From assembly GCF_028069655.1 (NCBI RefSeq), contig NZ_JAMCOS010000001.1, forward strand, positions 3,130,001 to 3,194,000: a stretch of DNA of 64,000 nucleotides, read 5' to 3'. This document shows positions 1 to 8,205 of this stretch, in pieces; the first letter of the stretch is position 1; every line of letters starts with the position of its first letter. The position numbers and the translations under genes are program-made. This stretch comes from Acidovorax sp. NCPPB 4044. Its GTDB lineage: Bacteria > Pseudomonadota > Gammaproteobacteria > Burkholderiales > Burkholderiaceae_C. The notes below the pieces were generated by a model. It saw only the letters and a program-made list of their open reading frames with translations, searched no databases and was not told the origin of the DNA.

Positions 1-706
1 GGCGCGCTGCATCGATCAGGTCAGGACGGTGCCGCGCCGTCACCAGCAGGCGCTGGTCGCGCCGCCAGCGCTCGATCTGCGCATGGTGCCCCGTCAGCAA
101 CGGTGCGGGAACGGCCCTGCCCTCCCACTCCTCGGGCCGTGTGTAGTGCGGGCAATCCAGCAGCCCGTCCAGCGCCGCATTGAAGCTGTCGGCCTGGTGG
201 CTTCCCTCGTCATTCAACACACCGGGTTGCAACCGGGCCACCGCATCCAGCAGCGCCATGGCGGGAATTTCTCCTCCCGACAGGACAAAATCACCCAAGC
301 TCAACTGGATATCGACATGCGCATCGATGAAACGCTGGTCCACGCCTTCGTAGCGACCGCAAAGAAGAATGGCCCCCGTGCCCCCCGCCCAACCCACCAC
401 CTGGGCATGGTCGATCCTTCGGCCGATCGGGGAAAACATCACCAAGGGTGCCATTGCCTCCGGCAACTCGCCGCGGTCCGCCCGAATGGCCGCAAGGCAA
501 CGCAAGAGCGGCTCGGCCATCATGACCATGCCGGGGCCGCCGCCAAAGGGCCGGTCGTCCACGCGCCGGTAATTTCCTTCTGCATGGTCTCGCAGGTTCC
601 AGAGCCGCACGTCCACCAGCCCGGAGGCATAGGCCCGCCGGGTGACACCACTGGCCAGGAAGGGAGCAAACAACTCCGGAAAAAGGGTGATGACGTCAAA
701 GCGCAT
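1..706 (-). CDS. trmD: tRNA (guanine-N1-)-methyltransferase TrmD, 3' end cut by window edge
   Basis: TrmD uses S-adenosylmethionine to methylate N1 of G37 next to the anticodon of several tRNAs, which prevents +1 frameshifting. Translating the minus strand from the ATG at 706 gives a protein beginning [13 protein letters not shown], with the TrmD landmarks [24 protein letters not shown] and [12 protein letters not shown] (the SPOUT-knot SAM site). About 235 residues are visible of the usual 250 or so, and no stop is reached before base 1. It starts 13 bases after the rimM stop and is the third gene of the rpsP-rimM-trmD operon. rplS would be expected just beyond the left edge. The identification is secure. 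Confidence 0.95.
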   Translation of the reverse strand, partial: MRFDVITLFPELFAPFLASGVTRRAYASGLVDVRLWNLRDHAEGNYRRVDDRPFGGGPGMVMMAEPLLRCLAAIRADRGELPEAMAPLVMFSPIGRRIDHAQVVGWAGGTGAILLCGRYEGVDQRFIDAHVDIQLSLGDFVLSGGEIPAMALLDAVARLQPGVLNDEGSHQADSFNAALDGLLDCPHYTRPEEWEGRAVPAPLLTGHHAQIERWRRDQRLLVTARHRPDLIDAAR

Positions 707-719
707 GGGGAGAATGCGC

Positions 720-1292
720 TCAGTAATCGGGCTGCCAGTCCACCACGATGCGTCGCGCTTCCATGTCCACCTGGTCCACGAAAGCCGAGACGAACGGAAT
801 CATGCGCTCCTGCAGCTTGCCGTCGCGCATCTCCGACAGCACCAGCGTCGTCTGCGGGCCTGTCGCGAGCAATTCACGCACCGTACCGAGCGAAAGCCCT
901 TCGCGATTGACTACTTCCAGACCGATCAGGTCCACCCAGTAGTACTCGTCTTCCGCCGCCGTGGGAAAGCTCGATCGGGGGACGAAGATGCGCGCCCCCT
1001 TCAGGGCTTCGGCGGCATCACGATCGTCCACGCCCTGGGCCTGGGCCACGATGGAATCCGAATGCTCCTTTGCCTGCCGGATCGGCAAAAGAACCGTGCC
1101 GGTGAAAAAGCTCTTGGCGCCTTTTTCGCTGGGCTGCAGGTACCAACGCTTGGAAGAGAAAAGCGCCTCGGGGTCAGCGCTGTACGGCAGTACCTTGAAC
1201 CAGCCCTTCACGCCCCAGGCATCCGCGATGCGCCCCACCTCCACCGCGTCGGGAGGCAGGTCGGCAGGATCGAGCAGAGGCAGGCTGGACAT
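720..1292 (-). CDS. rimM: 16S rRNA processing protein RimM
   Basis: RimM is a small maturation factor that binds ribosomal protein S19 and the 3' domain of 16S rRNA during assembly of the 30S head. The 190-residue product shows the N-terminal beta-barrel sequence [20 protein letters not shown] and the PRC-barrel part with [12 protein letters not shown] and [12 protein letters not shown]; length is normal. I chose the ATG at 1292; an in-frame TTG seven codons upstream (1313) would run into the T-tract of the terminator that follows rpsP. The gene lies between rpsP and trmD in the conserved operon. The upstream terminator probably keeps it well below rpsP in expression. Confidence 0.93.
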   Translation of the reverse strand: MSSLPLLDPADLPPDAVEVGRIADAWGVKGWFKVLPYSADPEALFSSKRWYLQPSEKGAKSFFTGTVLLPIRQAKEHSDSIVAQAQGVDDRDAAEALKGARIFVPRSSFPTAAEDEYYWVDLIGLEVVNREGLSLGTVRELLATGPQTTLVLSEMRDGKLQERMIPFVSAFVDQVDMEARRIVVDWQPDY

Positions 1293-1315
1293 GGTCAAAA
1301 ATTCTTTTTGCAATG

Positions 1316-1350
1316 AAAAACGGGCTCCGTACGCATTGCAACGGAGCCCG
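1316..1350 (-). terminator. intrinsic terminator/attenuator between rpsP and rimM
   Basis: A perfect 10-bp inverted repeat (1321-1330 with 1341-1350, arms CGGGCTCCGT/ACGGAGCCCG) encloses a 10-base loop. On the minus strand it is followed directly by five T residues (1320-1316). It sits 39 bases past the rpsP stop and before the rimM start, so it should terminate part of the transcription coming from rpsP. Confidence 0.85.
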
Positions 1351-1389
1351 CCTTGTTCCGGGCGCGAAGTCCCGGGTCAATCCAGCGAA

Positions 1390-1644
1390 TCAGGCAGCAG
1401 CCTTCTTGGCGGCTTGCTTGATCAGACGGTCGACGGTTTCGGACGTCTGGGCGCCAACGCCCTTCCAGTACGTCAGGCGATCCTGGGCGATGCGCAGGCC
1501 TTCTTCGCCTTCCTTGGCCGTGGGATTGTAGAAACCCAGGCGCTCGATAAAACGGCCGTCGCGGCGAACGCGCTTGTCGGCCACGACGATGTTGAAGAAC
1601 GGACGGCCTTTGGAGCCGCCGCGGGAGAGTCGAATGACGACCAT
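1390..1644 (-). CDS. rpsP: 30S ribosomal protein S16
   Basis: S16 is a small-subunit protein that binds 16S rRNA early in 30S assembly. The 84-residue product starts [23 protein letters not shown], the hallmark S16 N-terminus, and ends in a basic alanine/lysine tail. The ATG at 1644 is preceded by an AAGGA ribosome binding site seven bases upstream; an open frame extends further upstream to 1755 but has no homology. It is the first gene of rpsP-rimM-trmD, and the promoter should lie in 1645-1766, which it shares divergently with the acetyltransferase gene. Confidence 0.97.
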   Translation of the reverse strand: MVVIRLSRGGSKGRPFFNIVVADKRVRRDGRFIERLGFYNPTAKEGEEGLRIAQDRLTYWKGVGAQTSETVDRLIKQAAKKAAA

Positions 1645-1766
1645 AATGAATCCTTCGGGTGGGACAGCAAATGCTGCCGAGGTTTTGCGGCGTTTGAGAC
1701 ACGCGACTTGGCCACCCGGCCAGCGACACGCTGCAAAGCCCGCGATTATAGCCACATCCCCTACTT

Positions 1767-2288
1767 ATGCCGATCATCCGCCCCAGCCGCGACGAAGACA
1801 TTCCCGCCATTACCGCGATTTACGCCCACCATGTGCTGCACGGCACAGGCACTTTCGAGATCGATCCCCCCAGCGCCACGGACATGGCCAGCCGCCGCGC
1901 CGATGTCCTGGCACGCAACCTCCCCTTCCTCGTGGCCGAGGAGCAGGGCGAGATTCTGGGGTTTGCCTACGCCAACTGGTTCAAGCCCCGGCCGGCCTAC
2001 CGGTTCTCTGCCGAAGACTCGATCTACATAGCGGACGCCGCCCGCGGCAAGGGGCTGGGCCGGCAGCTGCTGGACGCCCTGTGCGACGCCGCGCAAGCGT
2101 CCGGGGTGCGCAAATTGCTGGCGGTCATCGGGGATTCGGCCAATGCCGGATCCATCGGCGTGCACCGGGCTGCCGGCTTCACCGAAATCGGCGTGATGCG
2201 CTCGGTCGGATGGAAATTCGGCGCATGGCGTGACATCGTGCTGATGGAAAAGCCGCTGGGCGCCGCAGACTCCACGGCTCCGGAATGA
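1767..2288 (+). CDS. GNAT family N-acetyltransferase (phosphinothricin acetyltransferase-like)
   Basis: A 173-residue GNAT acyltransferase that should transfer acetyl from acetyl-CoA to a small amine. It resembles the Pat/Bar/MnaT branch, which acts on phosphinothricin-like compounds or on methionine sulfone and sulfoximine. Visible features are the family N-terminus IIRPSRDEDIPAITAIYAHHV, the acetyl-CoA loop AARGKGLGRQLL (about residues 91-102), DSANAGSIGVHRAAGF and the Trp-containing end GWKFGAWRDIVLM. The actual substrate cannot be told from sequence. The stop overlaps the start of the next gene by four bases (ATGA), so the two are probably translationally coupled. Confidence 0.88.
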   Translation: MPIIRPSRDEDIPAITAIYAHHVLHGTGTFEIDPPSATDMASRRADVLARNLPFLVAEEQGEILGFAYANWFKPRPAYRFSAEDSIYIADAARGKGLGRQLLDALCDAAQASGVRKLLAVIGDSANAGSIGVHRAAGFTEIGVMRSVGWKFGAWRDIVLMEKPLGAADSTAPE

Positions 2289-2758
2289 CCCGGCCCGCGC
2301 CCATGGCCCGCAGCAAGAACAAGACGGTGGCCGCCTGGCTCGCCTTCCTGGGAGGGCCCCTCGGACTGCACCGCTTCTACTTGCATGGCTTCGGGGACCT
2401 GCTCGGCTGGATGCTGCCGATTCCGACGGCGCTGGGCGTACACGGCATCCTGCGCGTACAGCAGTGGGGGCAGGATGACCACCTCAGCTGGATCCTGATT
2501 CCGCTGCTGGGCTTCACCATCGCGGGGTGCGCCTTGCGGGCCATCCTCTACGGCCTGATGGCCCCGGAGCGCTGGAACGCCCGCTTCAATCCCGCAGCGG
2601 CACCCGACGCACCGGCGGGGCGCACCCATTGGTTCACCGTCTTCGCCATTGCGCTGTCGCTCATGCTCGGGACGGCGGTGCTCATGGCCAGCCTGGCGTT
2701 CAGCTTCCAGCGGTACTTCGAATACCAGATCGAAGAAGCCAGGAAGATTTCCCAGTAA
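2285..2758 (+). CDS. TM2-domain-like membrane protein
   Basis: A 157-residue inner-membrane protein of unknown role. The N-terminal part (about residues 12-75) matches the TM2 pattern: KNKTVAAWLAFLGGPLGLHRFYLHG, with GxxGxHRFY joining two hydrophobic segments. Two more hydrophobic stretches follow, around ILIPLLGFTIAGCALRAIL and WFTVFAIALSLMLGTAVLMASLAF, and the C-terminus is charged. It overlaps the acetyltransferase stop (ATGA) and ends 93 bases before the convergent pit gene, with a hairpin repeat between them. TM2 proteins are widespread and mostly uncharacterised. Confidence 0.8.
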   Translation: MTRPAPMARSKNKTVAAWLAFLGGPLGLHRFYLHGFGDLLGWMLPIPTALGVHGILRVQQWGQDDHLSWILIPLLGFTIAGCALRAILYGLMAPERWNARFNPAAAPDAPAGRTHWFTVFAIALSLMLGTAVLMASLAFSFQRYFEYQIEEARKISQ

Positions 2759-2773
2759 CAGCCAAAACACCTT

Positions 2774-2822
2774 CATGCCGCCGTATCCATTGGATTTATT
2801 GCTCCTGATTTAGGAGCAAATC
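2774..2822. repeat. copy A of the short hairpin repeat (diverged), between convergent genes
   Basis: The sequence begins ATGCCGCCG, then TCCATT, and ends in a perfect 8-bp hairpin TTGCTCCT/AGGAGCAA (2799-2819). It has the same layout as the copies near 22524 and 26894, but the stem core is changed on both arms together (GCTCCT in place of GCTATT). Such compensated change suggests the hairpin itself is selected. It lies between the convergent TM2 and pit genes. Confidence 0.7.
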
Positions 2823-2850
2823 CAAATCCGGGCGCCGCCATGCGAACGCT

Positions 2851-3861
2851 TCAATACAGCTGCAGGCTGATCCAGTAGGCGATGGATGCCACGAACGCGC
2901 TGGCGGGGATGGTCAGGATCCAGGCCCATACGATGTTGCCCGCCACACCCCAGCGCACGGCGCTCGCGCGCTGCGTGGAACCGACCCCGACGATGGCCCC
3001 GGTGATCGTGTGCGTGGTGGACACCGGAATGCCCAGCGCCGTGGCCAGGGACAGCGTCATCGCGCCGCCCGTTTCCGCGCAGAAGCCGCCCACGGGCTTG
3101 AGCTTGGTGATCTTCTGCCCCATCGTCTTCACGATGCGCCAGCCGCCGAACATCGTGCCCAGGCCGATGGCGAGGTAACAGGCGACGATGGACCAGGTCG
3201 GCGGCGCCGTGTCGGTGCTCGACGCGTAGCCGGTGGCGATCAGCAGCAGCCAGATGATGCCGATGGTCTTCTGCGCATCGTTGCCTCCGTGCCCGAGGCT
3301 GTACGCCCCCGCGGAAACCAGCTGCAGCCGGCGGAACCACTTGTCCACCTTGCTGGGCCGCGCGCGGCGGAAGATCCAGGCCACGGCCACCATCATCAGC
3401 GAGCCGAGCAGGAAGCCCAGCAGCGGCGATATGAAGATGAAAGCCACGGTCTTCAGGATGCCCGACGAAATGAGCGCGCCAGCGCCCGCCTTGGCGATCA
3501 CCGCACCGACGATGCCGCCGATCAAGGCATGCGAGGAACTGCTGGGGATGCCGTAGTACCACGTGATGACGTTCCAGGTGATGGCGCCGACGAGCGCACC
3601 GAAGATCACGTGGGTATCGACCACGCCGGGCTGCACGATCCCCTTGCCGATGGTCGCGGCCACGCTCAGATGGAAGACGAAAATGGCCACGAAGTTGAAG
3701 AACGCGGCGAAGACGACGGCCTGCGTGGGTTTGAGCACCCCGGTGGAGACGACGGTCGCGATGGAATTGGCGGCGTCGTGGAACCCGTTCATGAAATCGA
3801 ACAGGATGGCCAGCGCGACCAGGAGAACGACGACCCACAGGGCGGTTTGTACGGTTTCCAT
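2851..3861 (-). CDS. pit: low-affinity inorganic phosphate transporter (PiT family)
   Basis: A 336-residue polytopic membrane protein of the PiT family, which takes up metal-phosphate complexes with protons. The duplicated family signatures are visible: FMNGFHDAANSIATVVSTG near the N-terminus and GGNDAQKTIG in the second half. IPSSSSHALIGGIVGA and IPVSTTHTITGAIVG form the paired re-entrant motifs. The ATG at 3861 (METVQT) is the start; the open frame continues upstream through the DUF47 gene only by chance. The gene lies 29 bases downstream of the DUF47 gene on the same strand, the usual PhoU-like/Pit pair. Confidence 0.95.
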   Translation of the reverse strand: METVQTALWVVVLLVALAILFDFMNGFHDAANSIATVVSTGVLKPTQAVVFAAFFNFVAIFVFHLSVAATIGKGIVQPGVVDTHVIFGALVGAITWNVITWYYGIPSSSSHALIGGIVGAVIAKAGAGALISSGILKTVAFIFISPLLGFLLGSLMMVAVAWIFRRARPSKVDKWFRRLQLVSAGAYSLGHGGNDAQKTIGIIWLLLIATGYASSTDTAPPTWSIVACYLAIGLGTMFGGWRIVKTMGQKITKLKPVGGFCAETGGAMTLSLATALGIPVSTTHTITGAIVGVGSTQRASAVRWGVAGNIVWAWILTIPASAFVASIAYWISLQLY

Positions 3862-3890
3862 GCTTTTTCGAGCTTGCGTCCGCCTGCGGA

Positions 3891-4538
3891 TCAGGAGTTC
3901 TCGAGGATGATGCCCTCGATGTGGTTGGCCACGTCTTCGCACTTGTCGGTGATGGTCTCCAACAGCTCGTAGATGGCCTTGAGCTTGAGCACCTCGCGCA
4001 CGTCCGGCTCTTCGCGGAAGAGCTTGCTCATCGCGCTGCGCATCACGCGGTCGGCATCCCCCTCCAGCCGGTCGATTTCCTCGCAGGTCTTGATGGCGGC
4101 CTCGGCCACGGCCGGGTCGGCGATCTTGTCGAGCATCTTGATGGCGTCGCGCACACGCTCGCAGCACTTGAGGCTGAGGTCCGTCAGGCGCGAGATCTCG
4201 TCGGTCATGTGGCGCACGTCGTAGAGCGCCATGGTCTCGGCGGAGTCCTGGATGAGGTCCGCCACGTCATCCATGGTGTTGATCAGCGAATGGATCTGTT
4301 CGCGGTCGATCGGGGTGATGAATGTCTTGTGCAACGCGCGGTTCACGTCGTGGGTGACGCGGTCGGCGGCGCGCTCGGCGTTGTCGACGTCCTGGTTGTA
4401 CTTGTCACGCAGGTGCGGATCGTTGTAGTTGGCCACCAGTTGAGAGAAAGCGCGGGCCGCTTCCACGATGCGGTCCGCATGCTGGTTGAACATCTCGAAA
4501 AAATTGCCCTCGCGGGGCAACAGCTTTCCAAACAACAT
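3891..4538 (-). CDS. DUF47 family, PhoU-like partner of the phosphate transporter
   Basis: A 215-residue cytoplasmic helical protein of the DUF47/TIGR00153 family, distantly related to PhoU and usually encoded beside pit. It probably regulates or assists phosphate transport. The start MLFGKLLPREGNFFEMFNQHAD is typical. The rest is helix-forming, with metal-binding-like patterns NTMDDVADLIQDSAETM and ETITDKCEDVANHIEGI. AGGAG lies eight bases before the ATG at 4538, so the open frame extending to 4574 is not used. It heads a two-gene unit with pit. Confidence 0.92.
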   Translation of the reverse strand: MLFGKLLPREGNFFEMFNQHADRIVEAARAFSQLVANYNDPHLRDKYNQDVDNAERAADRVTHDVNRALHKTFITPIDREQIHSLINTMDDVADLIQDSAETMALYDVRHMTDEISRLTDLSLKCCERVRDAIKMLDKIADPAVAEAAIKTCEEIDRLEGDADRVMRSAMSKLFREEPDVREVLKLKAIYELLETITDKCEDVANHIEGIILENS

Positions 4539-4862
4539 GGGGAGACTCCTGGTCTGCTGACAGGCATGCGCCACAAAAAGGCATCGCCGGTTTTGTGACG
4601 AAAAAATGACGGTTTCAAGAAAGGCGCGAGTTTAACCGCGCCGATGCGGGCAGCGCCCGATCCCTCGACATGCCTGCAGATCCTGCACATTGAGGGAAAC
4701 CGGTCGCACGCCTGTCAGAAAAATCCCACAAACAACGCACGCGAGCCCCCACAAACCCCGGCAACCGCGCGGCTTCCAATGGAACGGCACGGCGCTGACG
4801 GGCCGACGCCCCACTCCAGCCACCCATCGACATCGCAAGGCCTGACATCCAAAGGATCTTCC
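4539..4862. other. 324-base gene-free gap upstream of the outer-membrane protein gene
   Basis: This stretch separates the divergent DUF47 and outer-membrane protein genes and must hold both promoters. I see no convincing -35/-10 pair, dyad, repeat or small gene, apart from the ribosome binding site AAAGGATCTTCC directly before 4863. Confidence 0.5.
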
Positions 4863-5462
4863 ATGCAGACATCTACACGTTCCCTTCGGCTTTTCTCCTG
4901 CGCCATCGCGCTGGCCTGTGGCTCCATGGCGGTGCAGGCCCAAACGGCCCGGCAGGGCAACTCGTTCATTCCCAGCACCCAGCAGGGCTACATCGGCCTG
5001 AGCGGCGGGCAGTCCAAGTACGACCTGCGCAGCGGCACCGGCAATTTCAATTTCGATGACAACGACACCGCCTGGAAACTCTCCACGGGGGGTTACTTCA
5101 ACCCCAACTTCGGCGTCGAGTTCAGCTACCTCAACTTCGGCAATGCCAGCCGCATCGGCGGCGAGACCAAGGCCCAGGGCCTGAACCTCAGCCTGGTGGG
5201 GCGCGCTCCGCTGGGCGAGCAGTTCGACGTCTTCGGCAAGGTGGGTACGACCTACGGCCGCACGCGCACGTCGGGCAACCCCGGCTTCGGCGTGGCCACC
5301 GGCAAGGACAACGGTTTCGGCCTGTCCTACGGCGGCGGCGTTCGGTGGGCGTTCAATCCGCAGTGGGCCGCGGTGCTGGAGTGGGAGCGCCACCGCCTGC
5401 ACTTCGCCGACGGTAAGTCGGATGCGGACATGACCACGGTGGGCTTGCAGTACCGCTACTGA
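4863..5462 (+). CDS. outer-membrane beta-barrel protein (OmpA-type barrel / OmpW-like)
   Basis: A 199-residue exported protein. Residues 1-27 form a signal peptide (basic start, hydrophobic core, SMAVQAQ cleavage region). The rest alternates polar and aromatic residues in beta-strand fashion (GYIGLSGGQSKYDLR, FGVEFSYLNFG, GLNLSLVGRAPL, FDVFGKVGTTYGRT) and ends LQYRY, with the terminal aromatic residue typical of outer-membrane barrels. About eight strands are suggested. There is no C-terminal OmpA peptidoglycan-binding domain. It stands alone and is followed by a strong terminator. The specific function is unknown. Confidence 0.82.
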   Translation: MQTSTRSLRLFSCAIALACGSMAVQAQTARQGNSFIPSTQQGYIGLSGGQSKYDLRSGTGNFNFDDNDTAWKLSTGGYFNPNFGVEFSYLNFGNASRIGGETKAQGLNLSLVGRAPLGEQFDVFGKVGTTYGRTRTSGNPGFGVATGKDNGFGLSYGGGVRWAFNPQWAAVLEWERHRLHFADGKSDADMTTVGLQYRY

Positions 5463-5505
5463 GCCCCGGCGCGGCGCCACCCTGGCAGACCTGCGCCCGA
5501 AAGCA

Positions 5506-5531
5506 CAAAGGCCCCTCGCGAGGGGCCTTTG
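5506..5531. terminator. bidirectional intrinsic terminator
   Basis: A perfect 13-bp-arm palindrome (CAAAGGCCCCTCG with CGAGGGGCCTTTG) lies between the convergent outer-membrane protein gene and livF. The A and T runs at its ends let it act in both directions. Confidence 0.85.
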
Positions 5532-5578
5532 TCTTGCCTGGAGGCGGAGGCTGGCGCTGTCCGGGCCAGCCTCGCCGG

Positions 5579-6307
5579 TCATTCGCCCAGGTAGGCGGCC
5601 CGCACGCGCGGGTCGTTCAGCAGTTGCGCCCCCGGCCCCGTCATGGTGATGAGGCCCGATTCCATGACGTAGCCACGGTCCGCCAGCGCCAGCGCCCGGC
5701 TGGCGTTCTGCTCCACCAGGACCACGGTCACGCCCAGCGCATAGACATCGCGCACGACCTCGAAGATCTTGTCCACCATGATGGGCGACAGGCCCATGGA
5801 GGGCTCGTCCAGCAGCAGCACCTTGGGCTGGCTCATGAGCGCGCGGCCCATGGCAAGCATCTGCTGCTCACCGCCGGACATGGTGCCCGCGAGCTGGTCC
5901 TTGCGTTCACGCAGGCGCGGGAAGATGCTGAACATCTTCTCGATGTCGGCATCGATGCCGGCCTTGTCGTTGCGCGTGTACGCGCCCATCAGCAGGTTCT
6001 CGGTGATGGTCATGCGCGCGAACACGCCCCGGCCCTCGGGCACCATCACCAGCCCCTTCTTGACGAGGTCCCAGGCGCCCTTGCCCCGGATGCTCTCGCC
6101 CAGGTATTCGATGTCGCCGTCGTTCATCGCCAGCGTGCCGGTGATGGCCTTCATCGTCGTGGTCTTGCCGGCACCGTTGGAGCCGATGAGCGAGACCAGC
6201 TCACCCTCTCGCACTTCGAAGTCAACGCCCTTCACGGCCTGGATACCGCCGTAGGCCACCTTCAGGCCCTTGACCGACAGCAGTACGTTGTTGGATTTCT
6301 CGGCCAT
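5579..6307 (-). CDS. livF: branched-chain amino acid ABC transporter ATP-binding protein LivF
   Basis: A 242-residue ABC ATPase, one of the two nucleotide-binding subunits of a LIV-I type importer for leucine, isoleucine, valine or related acids. Walker A is GSNGAGKTTTMK, the signature is MSGGEQQMLAMGRAL and Walker B is VLLLDEPSMGLSP, followed by VVLVEQNA with a Gln-type H-loop neighbourhood, characteristic of LivF. The ATG at 6307 (MAEKSNN) is preferred over an upstream in-frame TTG. It begins two bases after the livG stop. Last gene of livHMGF, running into the terminator at 5506-5531. Confidence 0.94.
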   Translation of the reverse strand: MAEKSNNVLLSVKGLKVAYGGIQAVKGVDFEVREGELVSLIGSNGAGKTTTMKAITGTLAMNDGDIEYLGESIRGKGAWDLVKKGLVMVPEGRGVFARMTITENLLMGAYTRNDKAGIDADIEKMFSIFPRLRERKDQLAGTMSGGEQQMLAMGRALMSQPKVLLLDEPSMGLSPIMVDKIFEVVRDVYALGVTVVLVEQNASRALALADRGYVMESGLITMTGPGAQLLNDPRVRAAYLGE

Positions 6308-6309
6308 GC

Positions 6310-7098
6310 TCAATGTCCTCCGGTGCCCAGGTAGGCCTCAATCACTTTTTCATTTCTCTGCACATCGGCAGGCGTGCCTTCGGCGATCTGCTTGCCGTAG
6401 TCGAGCACGGTCACGCGATCGCACAGGCCCATCACCAGCTTCACATCGTGCTCGATGAGCAGGATGGTGCGGTTGTCCTTGCGGATGCGATCGATCAGTT
6501 CGCGCAGCTGCACTTTCTCGGTGGCGTTCATGCCGGCGGCCGGCTCGTCGAGCGCGATCAACTGCGGATCGGTGGCCAGGGCACGGGCGATCTCCAGGCG
6601 GCGCTGGTCGCCGTAGGACAGCGTCCGGGCCTTGAAATCGGCGTACTTGCCGATGCCGACGTAGTCCAGCAGTTCCTGGGCCCGCTTGGCGATCGCCGCC
6701 TCTTCCTCCTTGAAGCCCTTGGTGCGGAACACCGCACCGACCAGGCCGGACTTGGTGCGGATGTGGCGCCCCACCATCACGTTCTCGATCGCCGTCATTT
6801 CGGCGAAGAGGCGGATGTTCTGGAAGGTGCGCGCGATCCCGGCCTTGGCGACCTCGTGCACCGCCGTGGGTTCATATGGCCGGCCGGCCAGCTCGAAGGT
6901 CCCGCTGTCAGGGGTGTAGAGCCCCGTGATCACATTGAAGAAAGTGGTCTTGCCGGCGCCATTGGGCCCGATCAGGCCGTACACCTGGCCGCGGCCGATG
7001 GTGATGCCGACATCGGAGAGGGCCTGCAGCCCCCCGAAGCGCTTGGAAATTCCGGCGACCTTCAGCACCACTTCGTTGGTTGTTTCTGCCATGTTCAT
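6310..7098 (-). CDS. livG: branched-chain amino acid ABC transporter ATP-binding protein LivG
   Basis: A 262-residue ABC ATPase forming the second nucleotide-binding subunit of the LIV-type importer. Walker A is GPNGAGKTTFFNVITG, the LivG-specific stretch GIARTFQNIRLF follows, the signature is LSYGDQRRLEIARAL, Walker B is LIALDEPAAGMN and the switch is LLIEHDVKLVMGL. The longer arm between Walker A and signature (FKEEEAAIAKRAQELL) is normal for LivG. Start at 7098 (MNMAETT), with a second in-frame ATG two codons on. It lies between livM and livF in one minus-strand unit. Confidence 0.94.
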   Translation of the reverse strand: MNMAETTNEVVLKVAGISKRFGGLQALSDVGITIGRGQVYGLIGPNGAGKTTFFNVITGLYTPDSGTFELAGRPYEPTAVHEVAKAGIARTFQNIRLFAEMTAIENVMVGRHIRTKSGLVGAVFRTKGFKEEEAAIAKRAQELLDYVGIGKYADFKARTLSYGDQRRLEIARALATDPQLIALDEPAAGMNATEKVQLRELIDRIRKDNRTILLIEHDVKLVMGLCDRVTVLDYGKQIAEGTPADVQRNEKVIEAYLGTGGH

Positions 7099-7116
7099 TG
7101 CTCTCGAAGGGTGTTC

Positions 7117-8193
7117 TCAGGACTTCTGCACCAGGCTCTTGCCGTGTTCGGGCGATGGCCAGAGGCCCCGCGGACGCAGCAGCATGATGATGATCATGGC
7201 CAGCGCGATCAGCAGCTGGCGCAGGATGGCGGAGTCCAGGCGGCCATCCGTCATGGCCTGCAGCGGGCCCGCCACGTAACGCAGCACTTCCGGCAGCGCA
7301 GACAGCAGCACGGCGCCCAGGATCACGCCCGGGATGTGGCCGATGCCGCCCAGCACCACCATCGCGACGATCATCACCGACTCCATGAGGCTGAACGACT
7401 CTGGCGACACGAAGCCCTGGAACGCCCCGAACATCGCGCCGGACACGCCGCCGAAGGAAGCGCCCATGCCGAAGGCCAGCAGCTTCAGGTTGCGGGTGTT
7501 GATGCCCATGGCCTTGGCAGCGATTTCGTCTTCGCGGATGGCCATCCAGGCACGGCCGATGCGAGAGTCCTGCAGGCGGTAGCAGATGATGACGCTCAGG
7601 ATCACCAATACCAGGAACAGGTAGTAGTAGAGCGTGACGGAATTGATGTCGTAGCCGAACACTTCCAGGCGACGGCCAAGGTCGAGGCCGAACACCTTGA
7701 CCGAATCGATCTGGCCGATGCCCTTGGGGCCGTTGGTCAGGTTGACAGGGTGGTCGAGGTTGTTCAGGAAGATGCGGATGATCTCTCCGAAGCCCAACGT
7801 CACGATGGCGAGGTAGTCACCGCGCAGCTTCAGGGTGGGCGCGCCCAGCAACGCGCCGAAGATCGCGGCCACCAGCGCGGCCAGCGGTATCACGAGCCAC
7901 AGCGAGGTATGCAGGCCGTTGGGGAACATGGCCGCGAAGCTTGCGAAGGTGTCGGACAGGTGGGGCGATGCCATGAGCCCGAAGAGGTAGGCGCCCACCG
8001 CGTAGAAGGCCACGTACCCCAGGTCCAGCAGGCCGGCATAGCCGACCACGATGTTCAGCCCCAGGGCCAGCATCACATAGAGCAGTGCAAGGTCGGCGAT
8101 GCGCACCCAGGCGTTGCCGAAGAATTGCAGGATCAGCGGCAGCACCAGCAGCGCGACGAGGCCGAGGATCCATTGGACTTTGTTGTTCTTCAT
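7117..8193 (-). CDS. livM: branched-chain amino acid ABC transporter permease LivM
   Basis: A 358-residue inner-membrane permease that with LivH forms the channel of the LIV-type importer. About ten hydrophobic segments are visible. The family motifs LGLNIVVGYAGLLDLGYVAFYAVGAY and RVGRAWMAIREDEIAAKAMGI (the cytoplasmic EAA-like loop that contacts the ATPases) are clear, as is GGIGHIPGVILGA. The ATG at 8193 has AGGAG nine bases upstream. It starts 12 bases after livH ends. Confidence 0.94.
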   Translation of the reverse strand: MKNNKVQWILGLVALLVLPLILQFFGNAWVRIADLALLYVMLALGLNIVVGYAGLLDLGYVAFYAVGAYLFGLMASPHLSDTFASFAAMFPNGLHTSLWLVIPLAALVAAIFGALLGAPTLKLRGDYLAIVTLGFGEIIRIFLNNLDHPVNLTNGPKGIGQIDSVKVFGLDLGRRLEVFGYDINSVTLYYYLFLVLVILSVIICYRLQDSRIGRAWMAIREDEIAAKAMGINTRNLKLLAFGMGASFGGVSGAMFGAFQGFVSPESFSLMESVMIVAMVVLGGIGHIPGVILGAVLLSALPEVLRYVAGPLQAMTDGRLDSAILRQLLIALAMIIIMLLRPRGLWPSPEHGKSLVQKS

Positions 8194-8205
8194 GATGTGC
8201 TCTCC

